Shown here: piece by piece, positions 27,596 to 36,910 of the stretch
Layout: every line of letters starts with the position of its first letter
Numbering within the stretch: the stretch's first letter is position 1
Assembly (NCBI GenBank): GCA_963691775.1
Contig: OY829369.1
Location: 1,240,001-1,304,000, forward strand
Origin: JAZBPO01 sp963691775
Lineage (GTDB): Bacteria; Pseudomonadota; Gammaproteobacteria; Pseudomonadales; Azotimanducaceae
DNA length: 64,000 nt
Direction of reading: 5' to 3'
Made by a program: the position numbers and the translations under genes
The notes under the pieces: model-generated
Databases searched by the model: none
What the model was told of the DNA's origin: nothing
Seen by the model: the letters and a program-made list of their open reading frames with translations, nothing else

Positions 27596-28297
27596 GTGGC
27601 CGTGACCGCGCTGCTGGTCGACATCGAAGGCACGACCAGCTCGATCAGCTTCGTCCACGACGTCCTCTTCCCCTATGCCCGGGCCGCGCTCCCCGACTTC
27701 CTTGCACGCCATGCCACGCGCGCCGACGTTGCAGCAGAAATGCGCGCGACCGCCGCCGAGGCAGAGATCGATGGAGCCGATCCGGCCGCTGTCGCGGCGG
27801 TGCTGCAGCGCTGGATCGACGAGGACCGCAAGGCGACGCCTTTGAAGACCCTGCAGGGGCTGATCTGGGAAGACGGCTACGCCGCCGGTGCCTATCGTGC
27901 CCACGTCTACGACGACGCGGCCGAAGCGCTACGGGCCTGGCACGGAGCGGGACTGCCGATCCATATCTATTCCTCAGGTTCGATGCATGCGCAGAAGCTC
28001 TTCTTCGCACACTCGGAGGCGGGCGATCTCCTGCCCCTGTTCGCTGGCCACTTCGACACCACGATTGGGGCGAAGCGCGAAGCCGAGGCCTACGCGCGCA
28101 TCGCCGAAGCCCTCGACCGCCCGGCCGAGGAGATCCTGTTCCTGTCGGACGTCGAAGCCGAACTCGACGCCGCCCGCGCCGCCGGCATGCGCACCACCTG
28201 GGTCATCCGCGAACAAGAGGGCGTGCTTACGCTCGCAGACGCAGCCGGGTCGCCGCACCGGATCGTGACGCGGCTGACCGACGTCGACCTCGCCTGA
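27596..28297 (+). CDS. mtnC: Enolase-phosphatase E1
   Basis: About 233-residue HAD-family bifunctional enolase/phosphatase that turns 2,3-diketo-5-methylthiopentyl-1-phosphate into acireductone. Motif I reads LLVDIEGTTSSISFVHDVLFPY, motif II IYSSGSMHAQKLFF, the lysine GAKREAEAY, and motif IV ILFLSDVEAELDAA. Start is a GTG at 27596, four bases after the mtnD stop; a second in-frame GTG at 27602 is also possible. Order mtnB-mtnD-mtnC is common in gammaproteobacteria. Confidence 0.93.
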   Translation: MAVTALLVDIEGTTSSISFVHDVLFPYARAALPDFLARHATRADVAAEMRATAAEAEIDGADPAAVAAVLQRWIDEDRKATPLKTLQGLIWEDGYAAGAYRAHVYDDAAEALRAWHGAGLPIHIYSSGSMHAQKLFFAHSEAGDLLPLFAGHFDTTIGAKREAEAYARIAEALDRPAEEILFLSDVEAELDAARAAGMRTTWVIREQEGVLTLADAAGSPHRIVTRLTDVDLA

Positions 28298-28575
28298 AGC
28301 AGCGTCGGCTCGATCTTCGCGCCCCTTTCCGCCCACCCCCAACCTCGTGATCAGCACGCCGCCAAGGCAGGGCCCCATCGCCAGCTCGCGCTCCGCTCGA
28401 GGCCAGACCGGCCTACGCAGACCGCACGGCGACCCATCGGCAAACCCTTGCAGTGCGCCGACCTCGGCCCCAGGTCCCGAATTGATGTTTACTGCACGGA
28501 AGGCGCATGCGCTTGGCAGCATGCGCCGCGGGCGGCATGTAGCGCGCACGCGATGGCAAGGACCCGATTACCCCA

Positions 28576-29481
28576 GTGGAACCTGCTCACGCTCAGGGCG
28601 ACGAGGCCTGGCCCGTACTGGCCAGCACGCACGGCCGCGCGCCACTTGCCGAATTCGCGCTCGTGCTGAGCGCCCTCGGTATCGCGCACCGGCTCGAAGA
28701 ACGGCTCGAAGGCTGGCTGCTTCGCGTACCCGCAGACGACTGGACGCGCGCCCGTCGCGAGCTCGGCGAATATCAGGCGGAGCGCGCCGAGGAGTCCCCG
28801 CCTGCTCCCGTGACCCCCGCCGTCGACGACGGGCGCTGGGGCATAGCGGGCTTCCTGCTCGTGATCTGGGCCGTACCCTGGCTGCAGGGCGAAGCGAGCT
28901 TCGGCAGCGCCATGCTGGAGGCCGGCCGCATGCAGGCCGGTCGCGTCGAGGCTGGCGAGTGGTGGCGGACGCTTACCGCGCTGACGCTGCACGGCGATTC
29001 CGGTCACATCCTCTCGAACTCTGCCTTCGGGGCCTTCTTCGGCCTCTACGTCGCACGGGGACTCGGGTCCGGCGTGGGCTGGCTCGCGATCCTGCTCGCC
29101 GGCGCGCTCGGCAACGCGCTCAATGCACAGATCCAGGCGGACGCGTTCCGCTCTATCGGTGCAAGCACGGCGACCTTCGGCGCCCTGGGCGTGTTCGCGG
29201 CCGTGTCCTGGGTCCGCGGCGAAATTCGCCGCGGCAGCGGCTGGCGGCGCGGCGTTGCGCCCCTGTTTGCAGGCTTTGCGCTGGTCGTGTGGACGGGCAC
29301 GGGCGGCGAGAACACAGACGTTGCCGCGCACTTCACGGGCTTCGGCGCCGGCGTGGCGCTGGGCGCCCTGCTCGGGCGTCTGTCCCGAGCCCGGATCGCG
29401 CGAGCACCTGTGCAGTGGGCTGCGGGCGCCGTTGCGCTCACCCTGCCGGCGCTCGCCTGGTTGCTAGCGCTGTCAGCATGA
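28576..29481 (+). CDS. Rhomboid-family intramembrane serine protease
   Basis: 301-residue membrane protease. Residues 1-90 are a soluble domain. Six or so helices follow with GDSGHILSNSAFGAFFG (conserved His/Asn loop), the nucleophile in SIGASTATFGALG, and the base in DVAAHFTGFGAGVALG. The Ser-His dyad is complete, so an active enzyme is likely. A GTG at 28576 is the best start. Its stop overlaps the start of the phosphotransferase gene (ATGA). The preceding 278 bases hold no gene that I can support. Confidence 0.88.
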   Translation: MEPAHAQGDEAWPVLASTHGRAPLAEFALVLSALGIAHRLEERLEGWLLRVPADDWTRARRELGEYQAERAEESPPAPVTPAVDDGRWGIAGFLLVIWAVPWLQGEASFGSAMLEAGRMQAGRVEAGEWWRTLTALTLHGDSGHILSNSAFGAFFGLYVARGLGSGVGWLAILLAGALGNALNAQIQADAFRSIGASTATFGALGVFAAVSWVRGEIRRGSGWRRGVAPLFAGFALVVWTGTGGENTDVAAHFTGFGAGVALGALLGRLSRARIARAPVQWAAGAVALTLPALAWLLALSA

Positions 29482-30377
29482 CCGGGACGAAAGTGAATCC
29501 GGCCGCCCTGCTCGATGCACTGAAGCCGGGCGCCGAGCTCATCGACGCAGAGCCGGTAGCGGGCGGTGTTTCCGCGGCGATTCTCCGCGTCCGCTATCGC
29601 GCATGCGCAGGGACGAAGCGCAAAGCCTCCACCGCGATCGTGCGCATCCTCCCGGCCCGCGCAGCGCTCGACGCGGCCGCAGAAGCCCGCCTGATGGGCC
29701 AGCTTTCCAACAGCGGCTTTCCGGTGCCCGGCGTGCTCGCATACTGCACCGGCACACCCGCGCACGCCCTCCTCCTCGAGCACGTGGACGGCACCTCGGA
29801 CTTCACGCCGGGGCCGGAGCGGATCGAGCACATGGCGCATCTCGCGGCCGCGCTGCACCGCTTGCCCACCGGCGCCTTCGACATGCTCGCGCCCGCTACG
29901 GAACACCCGATCGGCGAGGCATACGGGGAACTCGATCCGGCAAGGACGGCGCCCCTCGCCGATTTCGCCCGCGCACACCCCCCGGAAGCCAGCGGTGCGC
30001 CGGTGCCGTGCCACGGCGACTTCTGGCCCGGCAATCTGCTCTGGACCGGGCCCACGGAGGTCACCGTGCTCGACTGGGAAGACGCAAGCCTGGGCGATCG
30101 CCTCCACGATCTCGCGATCGCACGACTGGAGCTCGCCTGGGAAGCAGGCGTGCCCGCCATGGAACGGTTCACGGCGCGCTACCTCGCGCGGTGCGAGGAC
30201 GGCGAGCGTCTGCGCATGCTGCTGCCGCGCTGGGATCTGCATGAAACGATGCTGCGCCTCGGCTGGCTGCCGCGCCGGCCCCTGCCTGAAGCGGTGATTC
30301 GCGGGTCTGCGTCGGTCGGCTTGATGCACGCAGAACGCGCTGCACAGGCCATCGCGGCCAATCACCCCGCAACCTGA
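29478..30377 (+). CDS. Aminoglycoside phosphotransferase-like (APH) kinase-fold protein
   Basis: 299-residue protein of the APH/choline-kinase fold. The catalytic loop VPCHGDFWPGNLLW (His-Gly-Asp...Asn) and the metal-binding VTVLDWEDASLGD are intact. An N-terminal lobe with HALLLEHVDGTSD is typical. Small-molecule kinases of this group act on varied alcohols; resistance to aminoglycosides should not be assumed. Translationally coupled to the rhomboid gene by a four-base overlap. Confidence 0.82.
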   Translation: MTGTKVNPAALLDALKPGAELIDAEPVAGGVSAAILRVRYRACAGTKRKASTAIVRILPARAALDAAAEARLMGQLSNSGFPVPGVLAYCTGTPAHALLLEHVDGTSDFTPGPERIEHMAHLAAALHRLPTGAFDMLAPATEHPIGEAYGELDPARTAPLADFARAHPPEASGAPVPCHGDFWPGNLLWTGPTEVTVLDWEDASLGDRLHDLAIARLELAWEAGVPAMERFTARYLARCEDGERLRMLLPRWDLHETMLRLGWLPRRPLPEAVIRGSASVGLMHAERAAQAIAANHPAT

Positions 30378-30430
30378 CAGACGCCGCCGGGGCGACTAGC
30401 CTCCCGGCACCCACTGCGAGGGTGAACGCC

Positions 30431-31018
30431 ATGGGCCTGACCGATCCGAATCGAGTCCTCACGCCGCTGCGCGCCGTTCGCTTGAGCGCCGCGCGTCGAA
30501 CGCACCTGCCGCCCTGGATAGACGCCGTTGTCGAGGAGCAGGACCGCTGGCTGGTGCTCGGCCAGGGGCCCGAGCGGGCCGATCGCGATCCGCAGGGCTA
30601 CCTACAGGAGCTCGGCCTGACCTCGGTCGACGAGCTTCTCGCCGCCGCGTCGCGTTCAGAGCCCGCGCCCCTCGGAGCCGTTCTCCTGCGCAAGACCCGG
30701 CCGCCCCGTCTGCTCGCCGTGGTCCACGATCTGGAGCGCACGGCGACCCTTGATGACGCCGCCGTCGCGCAGGCTCTGGAAACGATCCTGAAGCTCACCG
30801 TGCGCGCGTCCATGCGCGCCGTCGCGCTGCCGGTGATCGGCTACCGCAACGATGCCCGAGCCGTCGAAGCCTTCGCGGAAGGGCTCGGCGCCGCCCTCTC
30901 GGCTGCCGGGCCGGCCCGCTTGCGCATCGCGATGATGGCGACCCCTGCCGTCGTGCGCGGGGTCGCGCGCGTTCTCGGGGAAACCTGTCCGAACGTGGGC
31001 GTGGCGCTGGACTGCTAG
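30431..31018 (+). CDS. Protein of unknown function, possibly macro-domain-like
   Basis: 195-residue protein starting at the ATG at 30431, preceded by GAGG eight bases upstream. An N-terminal segment (PWIDAVVEEQDRWLVLGQG) is followed by an alpha/beta part. There PPRLLAVVHDLE and ASMRAVALPVIGYRNDARAVEAFAEGLG resemble the last strands of macro (ADP-ribose-binding) domains, where an ALPxIG segment precedes a helix. The resemblance is weak. It is convergent with the UPF0178 gene and overlaps it by four bases. Confidence 0.6.
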   Translation: MGLTDPNRVLTPLRAVRLSAARRTHLPPWIDAVVEEQDRWLVLGQGPERADRDPQGYLQELGLTSVDELLAAASRSEPAPLGAVLLRKTRPPRLLAVVHDLERTATLDDAAVAQALETILKLTVRASMRAVALPVIGYRNDARAVEAFAEGLGAALSAAGPARLRIAMMATPAVVRGVARVLGETCPNVGVALDC

Positions 31019-31473
31019 CGCTGCTGCAGCAGGCGCGTAAGCACCCGGTCGAAGCCGTTGGCGAAGGCCTGCTTGTCTCGCTCCCCGAAGGCCGAGGGCC
31101 CGCCGGTCTGCATCCCCGCGCCCCGCATCTCGTCCATGAAGTTCCGCACCGACAGGCGCTCGCCAATGTTGCTGCCGTCGAGCTCCGCACCACGCGGATT
31201 GATCACCGCCACACCCTTCTCCACGAGCTGCGCCGCCAGGGGGATGTCCTGAGTGACCACCATGTCGCCCGCCTCGGAATGCTTGACGATGTAGTCGTCC
31301 GCCGCGTCGAAGCCGTGCGGAACCGTGAGCGAGCGCACGCGCGCCGAACGGGGCACGGCCATGGACGCGTTGGCAACGAGAATCACGTCCACCTTCCGGC
31401 GGTCCGCCGCGCGAAAGAGGATGTCCTTCACCGGCCGCGGACAGGCGTCCGCGTCGACCCATACCCTCGTCAT
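31015..31473 (-). CDS. UPF0178 (DUF188, YaiI/YqxD) family protein
   Basis: 152-residue protein with the family hallmarks: RVWVDADACPRPVKDILFRAA at the N-terminus, SMAVPRSARVRSLTV, GFDAADDYIVKHSEAGDMVVTQDIPLAA and NPRGAELDGSNIGERLSVRNFMDE. The fold is PIN-like with clustered acidic residues, suggesting a nuclease, but no activity is established. The ATG at 31473 overlaps the stop of the alpha/beta hydrolase gene by four bases, indicating coupled translation. Confidence 0.9.
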   Translation of the reverse strand: MTRVWVDADACPRPVKDILFRAADRRKVDVILVANASMAVPRSARVRSLTVPHGFDAADDYIVKHSEAGDMVVTQDIPLAAQLVEKGVAVINPRGAELDGSNIGERLSVRNFMDEMRGAGMQTGGPSAFGERDKQAFANGFDRVLTRLLQQR

Positions 31474-32375
31474 CGTCCGCGCGGCTGCCGATCTGGCCGC
31501 GAATGGCGCCATTCCGCGAGCAGCATGCGCAGCGCCGCGACAAAGGCGAGGGGCTGGTCGAGGAACACGTGGTGCTGAGCCTCGGGCAGCGCCATGAACG
31601 GCACCGATTCATCGAGTACGGAGAACATGTAGTCCGCGATCTCCTGATCGAAGAGATAGCTGTCTTCGCCGTACATGACCGCAACACGGCACGCGAGGAG
31701 CTTAAGATCCTCGCCGCTGTTGCGAAACTCGAGCTTCTCGAACATGCGGTCGTCGAACTTCCAGCTGAAGCCCCCATCGACCTCGCTGATCGAGTGACGG
31801 CCGATGTAGTCGAGAATGAAATCGTTGTGGCAGTCCTGGGGCGGCATGAGCCGGAAGCGGCCGAGCGCCGAGGCGAAGTCGTCATACACGCGCTTGCGAC
31901 GAATCGGCGAGCGCCGCGGATCGCGCTGCCATTCATAGTCCGGAGGGCGCACCGGGGAATCCACCAGCACCACGCCCGTGAGTTCGTCTCCGTAGCGGAT
32001 CGCCGTCTGGATCGTGACGAAACCGCCAAAGCTGTGGCCGACCACGATGGCATCGCTGCCGAAGCCGGCATCTCGCGCCACCGAAATCACCTCCTCCGCG
32101 AACAATTCCGGGGCGTAGCGCTCGCGATGGTCGCTGTCGCCCATCCCCGAGAGGTCGAGCGCCGCCACGCGGTACTGGCTGAGGAAGAACGGTGCAATGA
32201 AGCGCCACCAGTGCGCGTGCGCGCCATTGCCGTGCACCAGCACAAGGCCGGGCAGCGCTTCGTCACGCGCGAAGTAGAGGTAGTGAATCTTCGCGCCGGA
32301 CACGTCCACCCAGCGATCTTCGCAGGGCGCCTCAAGGGTGTCCTTGAACCAGCGCGGCGCCTCGGTGGCTGCCAT
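31470..32375 (-). CDS. Alpha/beta-fold hydrolase
   Basis: 301-residue hydrolase. The oxyanion region LVHGNGAHAHWW, nucleophile elbow VVGHSFGGFV, an acid near VMYGEDSYLFD and the base in EAQHHVFLDQ form the expected Ser-Asp-His triad. The substrate is unknown. I chose the ATG at 32375, where the conserved sequence begins; further upstream codons run into the divergent tesB gene. First gene of a two-gene operon with the UPF0178 gene. Confidence 0.85.
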   Translation of the reverse strand: MAATEAPRWFKDTLEAPCEDRWVDVSGAKIHYLYFARDEALPGLVLVHGNGAHAHWWRFIAPFFLSQYRVAALDLSGMGDSDHRERYAPELFAEEVISVARDAGFGSDAIVVGHSFGGFVTIQTAIRYGDELTGVVLVDSPVRPPDYEWQRDPRRSPIRRKRVYDDFASALGRFRLMPPQDCHNDFILDYIGRHSISEVDGGFSWKFDDRMFEKLEFRNSGEDLKLLACRVAVMYGEDSYLFDQEIADYMFSVLDESVPFMALPEAQHHVFLDQPLAFVAALRMLLAEWRHSRPDRQPRGR

Positions 32376-32532
32376 GACGTCGTCCGTCCGGAAAAGGGCA
32401 CCACATACTAGCGCCGGCGGACCCTCGCCGCCCGATGAGACTGTCAGCAACACTTCCGGGCCGCGTACAATCGCGCGGGCCGATATCGCGCGATCACGGC
32501 GATGGGCCTTATGAAACCGAACGGACGCAAGC

Positions 32533-33408
32533 ATGACGGGCGTGCTCGACGAGCTTATCTCGCTGCTTGATCTCGAGGAGATCGAGCGCAATCACTATCG
32601 TGGGCAGAGTCCCGACGACTCCTGGCAGCGCGTGTACGGAGGCCAGGTACTCGGCCAGGCCCTCGTCGCGGCCTCACGCACGGTCGAGGACCCGGAGCGG
32701 CACGCCCACTCTCTGCACGCCTACTTTCTGCGGCCCGGCGATCCAGCCGTACCGCTGCTCTACGTTGTGGATCGAATCCGGGACGGGCGCTCCTTCACGA
32801 CGCGCCGCGTCGTTGCGATCCAGCACGGTCGGCCGATCTTCAACATGTCGATCTCCTTCCAGCTCTTCGAACAGGGCCTCGAGCACCAGTTCGAGATGCC
32901 CGACGCACCCGACCCGGAGACGCTCGAACCCGAGCACGTCATCCGTCGGCGCCAGGCCAGGGCTGCGGGTTGGAAGGACGAGGACATCGATCGGTTCGCC
33001 CGCGAGCGTCCCATCGAGATGCGCCCGATACAGGCGCGTAACGAGTTCGCGCCGGAGCCCATGGAGCCGCTGCAGACGTGCTGGATGCGCGTCGCGGGCC
33101 GCATGCCCGACGATGGGAGCCTCCACCAGTGCGCCCTTGCGTATCTGTCGGACTGGTCACTCCTGGACACCTGCATCTGGCCGCATGGCGTGTCCTGGAT
33201 GCAGGGCAATCTGCAGACTGCATCGCTCGATCACGCAATGTGGTTCCATCGGCCATTCCGTGCAGACGAGTGGATGCTGTACGTTCAGGACAGCCCCGCC
33301 TCCGGCGGCGCCCGCGGATTCAACCGGGGCCTGATCTACACGCAGGACGGCACGCTCGTGGCTTCCGTCGCGCAGGAGGGACTCATCCGTTTGCGCAACG
33401 GAAACTGA
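32533..33408 (+). CDS. tesB: Acyl-CoA thioesterase II
   Basis: 291-residue double hot-dog thioesterase that hydrolyses acyl-CoA to free acid and CoA. The first hot dog has RVYGGQVLGQALVAA and LHAYFLRPGDP. The second has LAYLSDWSLLDT (Asp), SLDHAMWFHRPFRADEW (Ser/Thr position) and VASVAQEGLIR (Gln), which correspond to the Asp-Thr/Ser-Gln catalytic set of E. coli TesB. Length matches. It is followed by nadK after 47 bases. Confidence 0.94.
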   Translation: MTGVLDELISLLDLEEIERNHYRGQSPDDSWQRVYGGQVLGQALVAASRTVEDPERHAHSLHAYFLRPGDPAVPLLYVVDRIRDGRSFTTRRVVAIQHGRPIFNMSISFQLFEQGLEHQFEMPDAPDPETLEPEHVIRRRQARAAGWKDEDIDRFARERPIEMRPIQARNEFAPEPMEPLQTCWMRVAGRMPDDGSLHQCALAYLSDWSLLDTCIWPHGVSWMQGNLQTASLDHAMWFHRPFRADEWMLYVQDSPASGGARGFNRGLIYTQDGTLVASVAQEGLIRLRNGN

Positions 33409-33455
33409 CGATTGCCCAGGCGCACGGAAGCGCGCCGATCAGGGAAGGGGAAGAC

Positions 33456-34223
33456 ATGGACACCGAGAAGATCGCGTTCGTCTCGTCGCGCAGCGACACC
33501 TCGCGCGAGGCCAAGGCCGCCCTGGAGGCGAAGTACGCGCACGTCGAACCCGAAGAAGCCGACGTCATCGTCGCCCTCGGCGGCGACGGCTTCATGCTCG
33601 AGGCGCTGCACAGGACCATGGGCCGCAACGTGCCGATCTACGGCATGAACCGCGGCACCGTCGGCTTCCTGCTGAACGGCTACAACGAGGAAGACCTCGT
33701 CGCGCGCCTGTCGAACGCAGAAACCGTGACCCTGCACCCCCTCGAGATGCTCGCGATCACCGATTCCGGCACCGAGCAGCGCGCAAAGGCGATCAACGAA
33801 GTGTCTCTGCTTCGTCAGACCCGCCAGGCCGCGAACCTGCGCGTGTCCATCGACGGCAAGGAGCGCATCGACAAGATGATCTGCGACGGCACCCTTGTCG
33901 CAACGCCCGCCGGCTCAACGGCCTACAACCTTTCCGCGCACGGCCCGATCCTGCCCATCGGCTCCGGCGTGCTGGCGCTGACGCCGATCAGCGCCTTTCG
34001 CCCGCGGCGCTGGCGCGGCGCCGTACTCCCGCGCAGCGCGCACATCACCTTCGAAGTGCTGGATCACTACAAGCGCCCCGTCTCGGCCGTCGCCGATGCA
34101 ACCGAGGTTCGCAACGTCGTCGAGGTCCACGTCGAGGAAGACGAGCAAACCGAACTGACGATCCTCTTCGACGCCGAGCACAACCTCGAGGAACGCATCC
34201 TCCAGGAGCAGTTCATTCCATGA
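33456..34223 (+). CDS. nadK: NAD kinase
   Basis: 255-residue ATP-NAD kinase that makes NADP+. The key GGDG motif is in IVALGGDGFMLEALH, with the following MNRGTVGFLLN, INEVSLLRQTRQAANL, DGTLVATPAGSTAYNLSAHGPIL and LTPISAF. The form lacks the long N-terminal extension and is of the short, alphaproteobacterial-like type. Preceded by AGGGGAAGAC as ribosome-binding site. nadE, which makes its substrate, lies 23 kb away. A tandem repeat array begins about 260 bases downstream. Confidence 0.92.
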   Translation: MDTEKIAFVSSRSDTSREAKAALEAKYAHVEPEEADVIVALGGDGFMLEALHRTMGRNVPIYGMNRGTVGFLLNGYNEEDLVARLSNAETVTLHPLEMLAITDSGTEQRAKAINEVSLLRQTRQAANLRVSIDGKERIDKMICDGTLVATPAGSTAYNLSAHGPILPIGSGVLALTPISAFRPRRWRGAVLPRSAHITFEVLDHYKRPVSAVADATEVRNVVEVHVEEDEQTELTILFDAEHNLEERILQEQFIP

Positions 34224-34483
34224 GCCCGCGTGCGTAGTCCTGTGCGCGCAGCCAGACGCCGGAGCGTGCCGGCCCTGGCCGAGCCGTGGTGCTCAAGGGC
34301 GCGCGCGATACCCCACCCGCCGCGGCGCGCGCACGGGTTGCCGGGACGCAGCCGCGAGCCGAGCACCGCCCCGCTGCCCTTCGCCAGGGCCCGCCAAGCA
34401 GGCCCACCGCGAAACCCCTGCGCTCCAAACCACCCTCCCCACAAGCCCCTGACCCCCATCCATAACCCCATCGCCACCCACCC

Positions 34484-34732
34484 AACCTGAACAAGGGGTC
34501 AGACCCCATATTCAGGAAACGCCCGCGCAAACCTCGAACCTGAACAAGGGTCTGACCCCATATTCAGGAACGCCCGCGCAAACCTCGAACCTGAACAAGG
34601 GGTCTGACCCCATATTCAGGAAACGCCCGCGCAAATCCCGAACCTGAACAAGGGGTCTGACCCCATATTCAGGAAACGCCCGCGCAAACGCCGAACCTGA
34701 ACAAGGGGTCTGACCCCATATTCAGGAAACGT
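34484..34732. repeat. Five tandem copies of a 53-bp unit containing the GGGGTC-GACCCC palindrome
   Basis: Copies start with CCTGAACAAGG at 34486, 34539, 34590, 34643 and 34696 (one copy lacks two bases). Each has the core GGGGTCTGACCCC and ATATTCAGG, then a CGCCCGCGCAAA spacer. The arms CCTGAACAAGGGGTC / GACCCC..TTCAGG can form a hairpin. The same core recurs at 43906-43995, 45015-45047 and 46454-46654. The unit repeats wholly, with no unique spacers, so this is not CRISPR. The 260 bases before it (34224-34483) hold no gene I can support. Confidence 0.92.
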
Positions 34733-34897
34733 CCGCGGCCTGCGATCTGAGCGTGGAGGCGTCGCGGACGCTGCGGTGCTCCATGCGCGCGCGAACCGAC
34801 TGGGCGGCCCACCGGGGCCCTTAACGAAAACTGGCGCGCCGAGGCGACCGTTCCGGGTGCGTTTGACAAACGTTGGGCCGCTGGCCTTCGCGCGGTT

Positions 34898-35470
34898 CTA
34901 TGCGGCGACGTTCCCGTTGACCAGGTTCGCAGGCACGGCTTCGCAGTAGTTCGGCTTCGCATTGCGATCGTCGATGCCGGTATGCGCTCAGGCGTCGATG
35001 GTCATCAGCGGCGCCTGGCCATCCGCCATCGTGCTTGCCGCATCGTGCGTAACCACACCCTTTAGCGTGCCGCTGTCGAACACAAGCCTCGCCCACCCTG
35101 AACCGAAATGCGTACCGACGGCTTTCGAGAGCTGCTGCGTGCAGGCCTCGACGAAGCCGAAATCGCGCTCGATCGCCGCGAGCACTTGAACCTTGGTCCG
35201 ACCGTCGCCGTTCGGCGACAGCAAGTGCCTGTCGAACGCATGAGTCCAGCTCTGGGCGACGTTGTTGAAGATGCCACCGCTTGCGCCCGCAATGCGCGCC
35301 CCGAGCGATTTGTCCGCAGCCGGCGTGCCCTCAGCGGCTGCGCTCAGCTTGGTGACGCGGATCTGGTAACGCTTGCCGTGGAGGAATTCCAGGGTCTTGG
35401 CGCTGATGTGCTGCGCGAGCGCATCCGGGGCATACGGCAGCGCACGCAATTCGAACGCCACCGGACACAC
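34898..35470 (-). pseudogene. Decayed Fe/Mn superoxide dismutase gene
   Basis: A full-length (191-codon) frame aligns with SodB-type superoxide dismutase: FELRALPYAPDALAQHISA, SGGIFNNVAQSWTHAF, NFGSGWxxLV-like THFGSGWARLVFD, PLMTIDA, then after an in-frame TGA (34988-34990) ...DRNAKPNY and a natural TAG. The TGA replaces the conserved Trp of the DxWEHAY motif. The first metal ligand (His in EYHYGKHH) is Leu, and nearby active-site Tyr/His residues are changed too. No frameshift has occurred, so decay is by point mutations. A truncated 160-residue product is possible but should not bind metal normally. Confidence 0.8.
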
Positions 35471-35605
35471 CCTTCCGTTACCACCCCAAAGGCGGCTCGG
35501 ATGACTCGTCAGCGCAAAGCGAGCGAACGCGAGGACGGCGACGCGTCATCGCGGATGACGTAGCGCCGTCACAGCGCATGCCGGCCAACCGACCGCAAAC
35601 TGCCT

Positions 35606-36910
35606 CTAGAGCATGCTGCGCACCACCTCACCATCCTTCATGACGAAGGCCATCTGCCCCATGAGCCTTGGGTCTTCAAGGGGATTGCCAGGGACGGCGA
35701 CGATGTCAGCGAGGCGCCCCACCTCGATCGCGCCGATGTCCTCCCGGCCGAGCACAGCGGCGGGCTTGGACGTGGCCACGGTGATCGCCTCCAGCATCGG
35801 CATACCTGCCTCTGCCATGTAGATGAACTCGCGCCAGTTGTCGCCGTGCGCCGACACGCCGGTGTCGGTGCCAAAGAGTATGGGCACGCCGCGCGCGTAG
35901 GCGCGGGCGAAGGTGTCCTGGATGAGCGGTCCGATCGCGAGCGCCTTCGGCCGCACGATCGGAGTGAAGTAGCCGTCTTCCTCAGCCTTCTCGGCAACGA
36001 ACCTGCCTGCCAGGATCGTTGGCACGTAATAGGTGCCCTTCTCCACCATGAGGTCCATGACCTCATCGCTCATGTAGGTCCCGTGCTCGATGGTCGTGAC
36101 CCCGCCGAGCACCGCACGCTTCATGCCTTCGGTGCCGTGGGCATGGGCTGCCACGTGGAAGCCGTAGTCGTTCGCCGTTGCGACGATCGCTTCGACCTCT
36201 TCCACCGTGAACTGGGCGTTCTGCCCGCTGGACGCCTGCGAGAGAACGCCTCCAGTGGCCGTGATCTTGATGAGATCAGAGCCATCCTTGTAGCGCTGTC
36301 GCACCGCCGCGCGCGCTTCAACGGGCCCGTTCGCCACGCCCTCGAGGGGACCCGGTTCCCGGAAGAGACTTCTACGCAGACCATTCGAGGAGTCGCCGTG
36401 GCCGCCCGTGGTCGCAATCGTGCGTCCCGCCGCAAAGATGCGCGGCCCTTCGGCCCAGCCGGTATTGATCGCATTGCGCAGCGCCAGAGACACCTCACCG
36501 CCAACGTCGCGCACCGTCGTGAAACCGGCCTGCAGCGTGCGATCGGCGTATACGGCCGAGCGGAAAGCAACGTCTTCCGGATTCATGCGGAAGCTTTCCA
36601 CGTACTCCGTTGGGCTCGTCTCGCCCGTCAGATGCACGTGCATGTCGATCAGGCCCGGCATGACCGTGTGCGCGGTCAGGTCGACGACGCGTTCGCCGTC
36701 GGCGCCGACGCGATAGCCCCGTTCGATCGCGACGATCGCATTGCCCTCCACAACGATTGTGCGCTCCGTCAGCGGCGGGCCACCGAACCCGTCGACGAGG
36801 CGGCCGGCATGGATGAGCGTACGCCCGGCCTCGTCGCCCTGGGCGCCGACCGACGCCACGATCGAGAGTACGCACGCAGCGGCGAGCCGCCGCAGGAAAT
36901 GCTGGTTCAT
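35606..36910 (-). CDS. Secreted metal-dependent amidohydrolase
   Basis: 434-residue amidohydrolase with a signal peptide (MNQHFLRRLAAACVLSIVASVGA). The metal site is complete: PGLIDMHVHLTG (His-x-His), SDLIKITATGG (bridging Lys), HVAAHAHGTEG (His), TTIEHGTYM (His) and ILFGTDTGVSAHG (Asp). It resembles Xaa-Pro dipeptidase/imidazolonepropionase-like enzymes that hydrolyse dipeptides or cyclic amides in the periplasm. A single gene, convergent with nothing obvious; the decayed superoxide dismutase lies 135 bases downstream. Confidence 0.88.
   Translation of the reverse strand: MNQHFLRRLAAACVLSIVASVGAQGDEAGRTLIHAGRLVDGFGGPPLTERTIVVEGNAIVAIERGYRVGADGERVVDLTAHTVMPGLIDMHVHLTGETSPTEYVESFRMNPEDVAFRSAVYADRTLQAGFTTVRDVGGEVSLALRNAINTGWAEGPRIFAAGRTIATTGGHGDSSNGLRRSLFREPGPLEGVANGPVEARAAVRQRYKDGSDLIKITATGGVLSQASSGQNAQFTVEEVEAIVATANDYGFHVAAHAHGTEGMKRAVLGGVTTIEHGTYMSDEVMDLMVEKGTYYVPTILAGRFVAEKAEEDGYFTPIVRPKALAIGPLIQDTFARAYARGVPILFGTDTGVSAHGDNWREFIYMAEAGMPMLEAITVATSKPAAVLGREDIGAIEVGRLADIVAVPGNPLEDPRLMGQMAFVMKDGEVVRSML

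Noticed and set aside
29478..30377. Aminoglycoside resistance gene
   Set aside because: Only the general APH kinase fold is seen; members act on many substrates and nothing indicates resistance.
34484..34732. Regular 53-bp repeats that could suggest a CRISPR array
   Set aside because: The whole unit repeats, including what would be spacers, and no cas genes are near; it is a simple tandem array.
34988..34990. TGA in the superoxide dismutase frame as a second selenocysteine
   Set aside because: The position is normally Trp, not Cys, and several active-site residues nearby are also lost, so it is a nonsense mutation.
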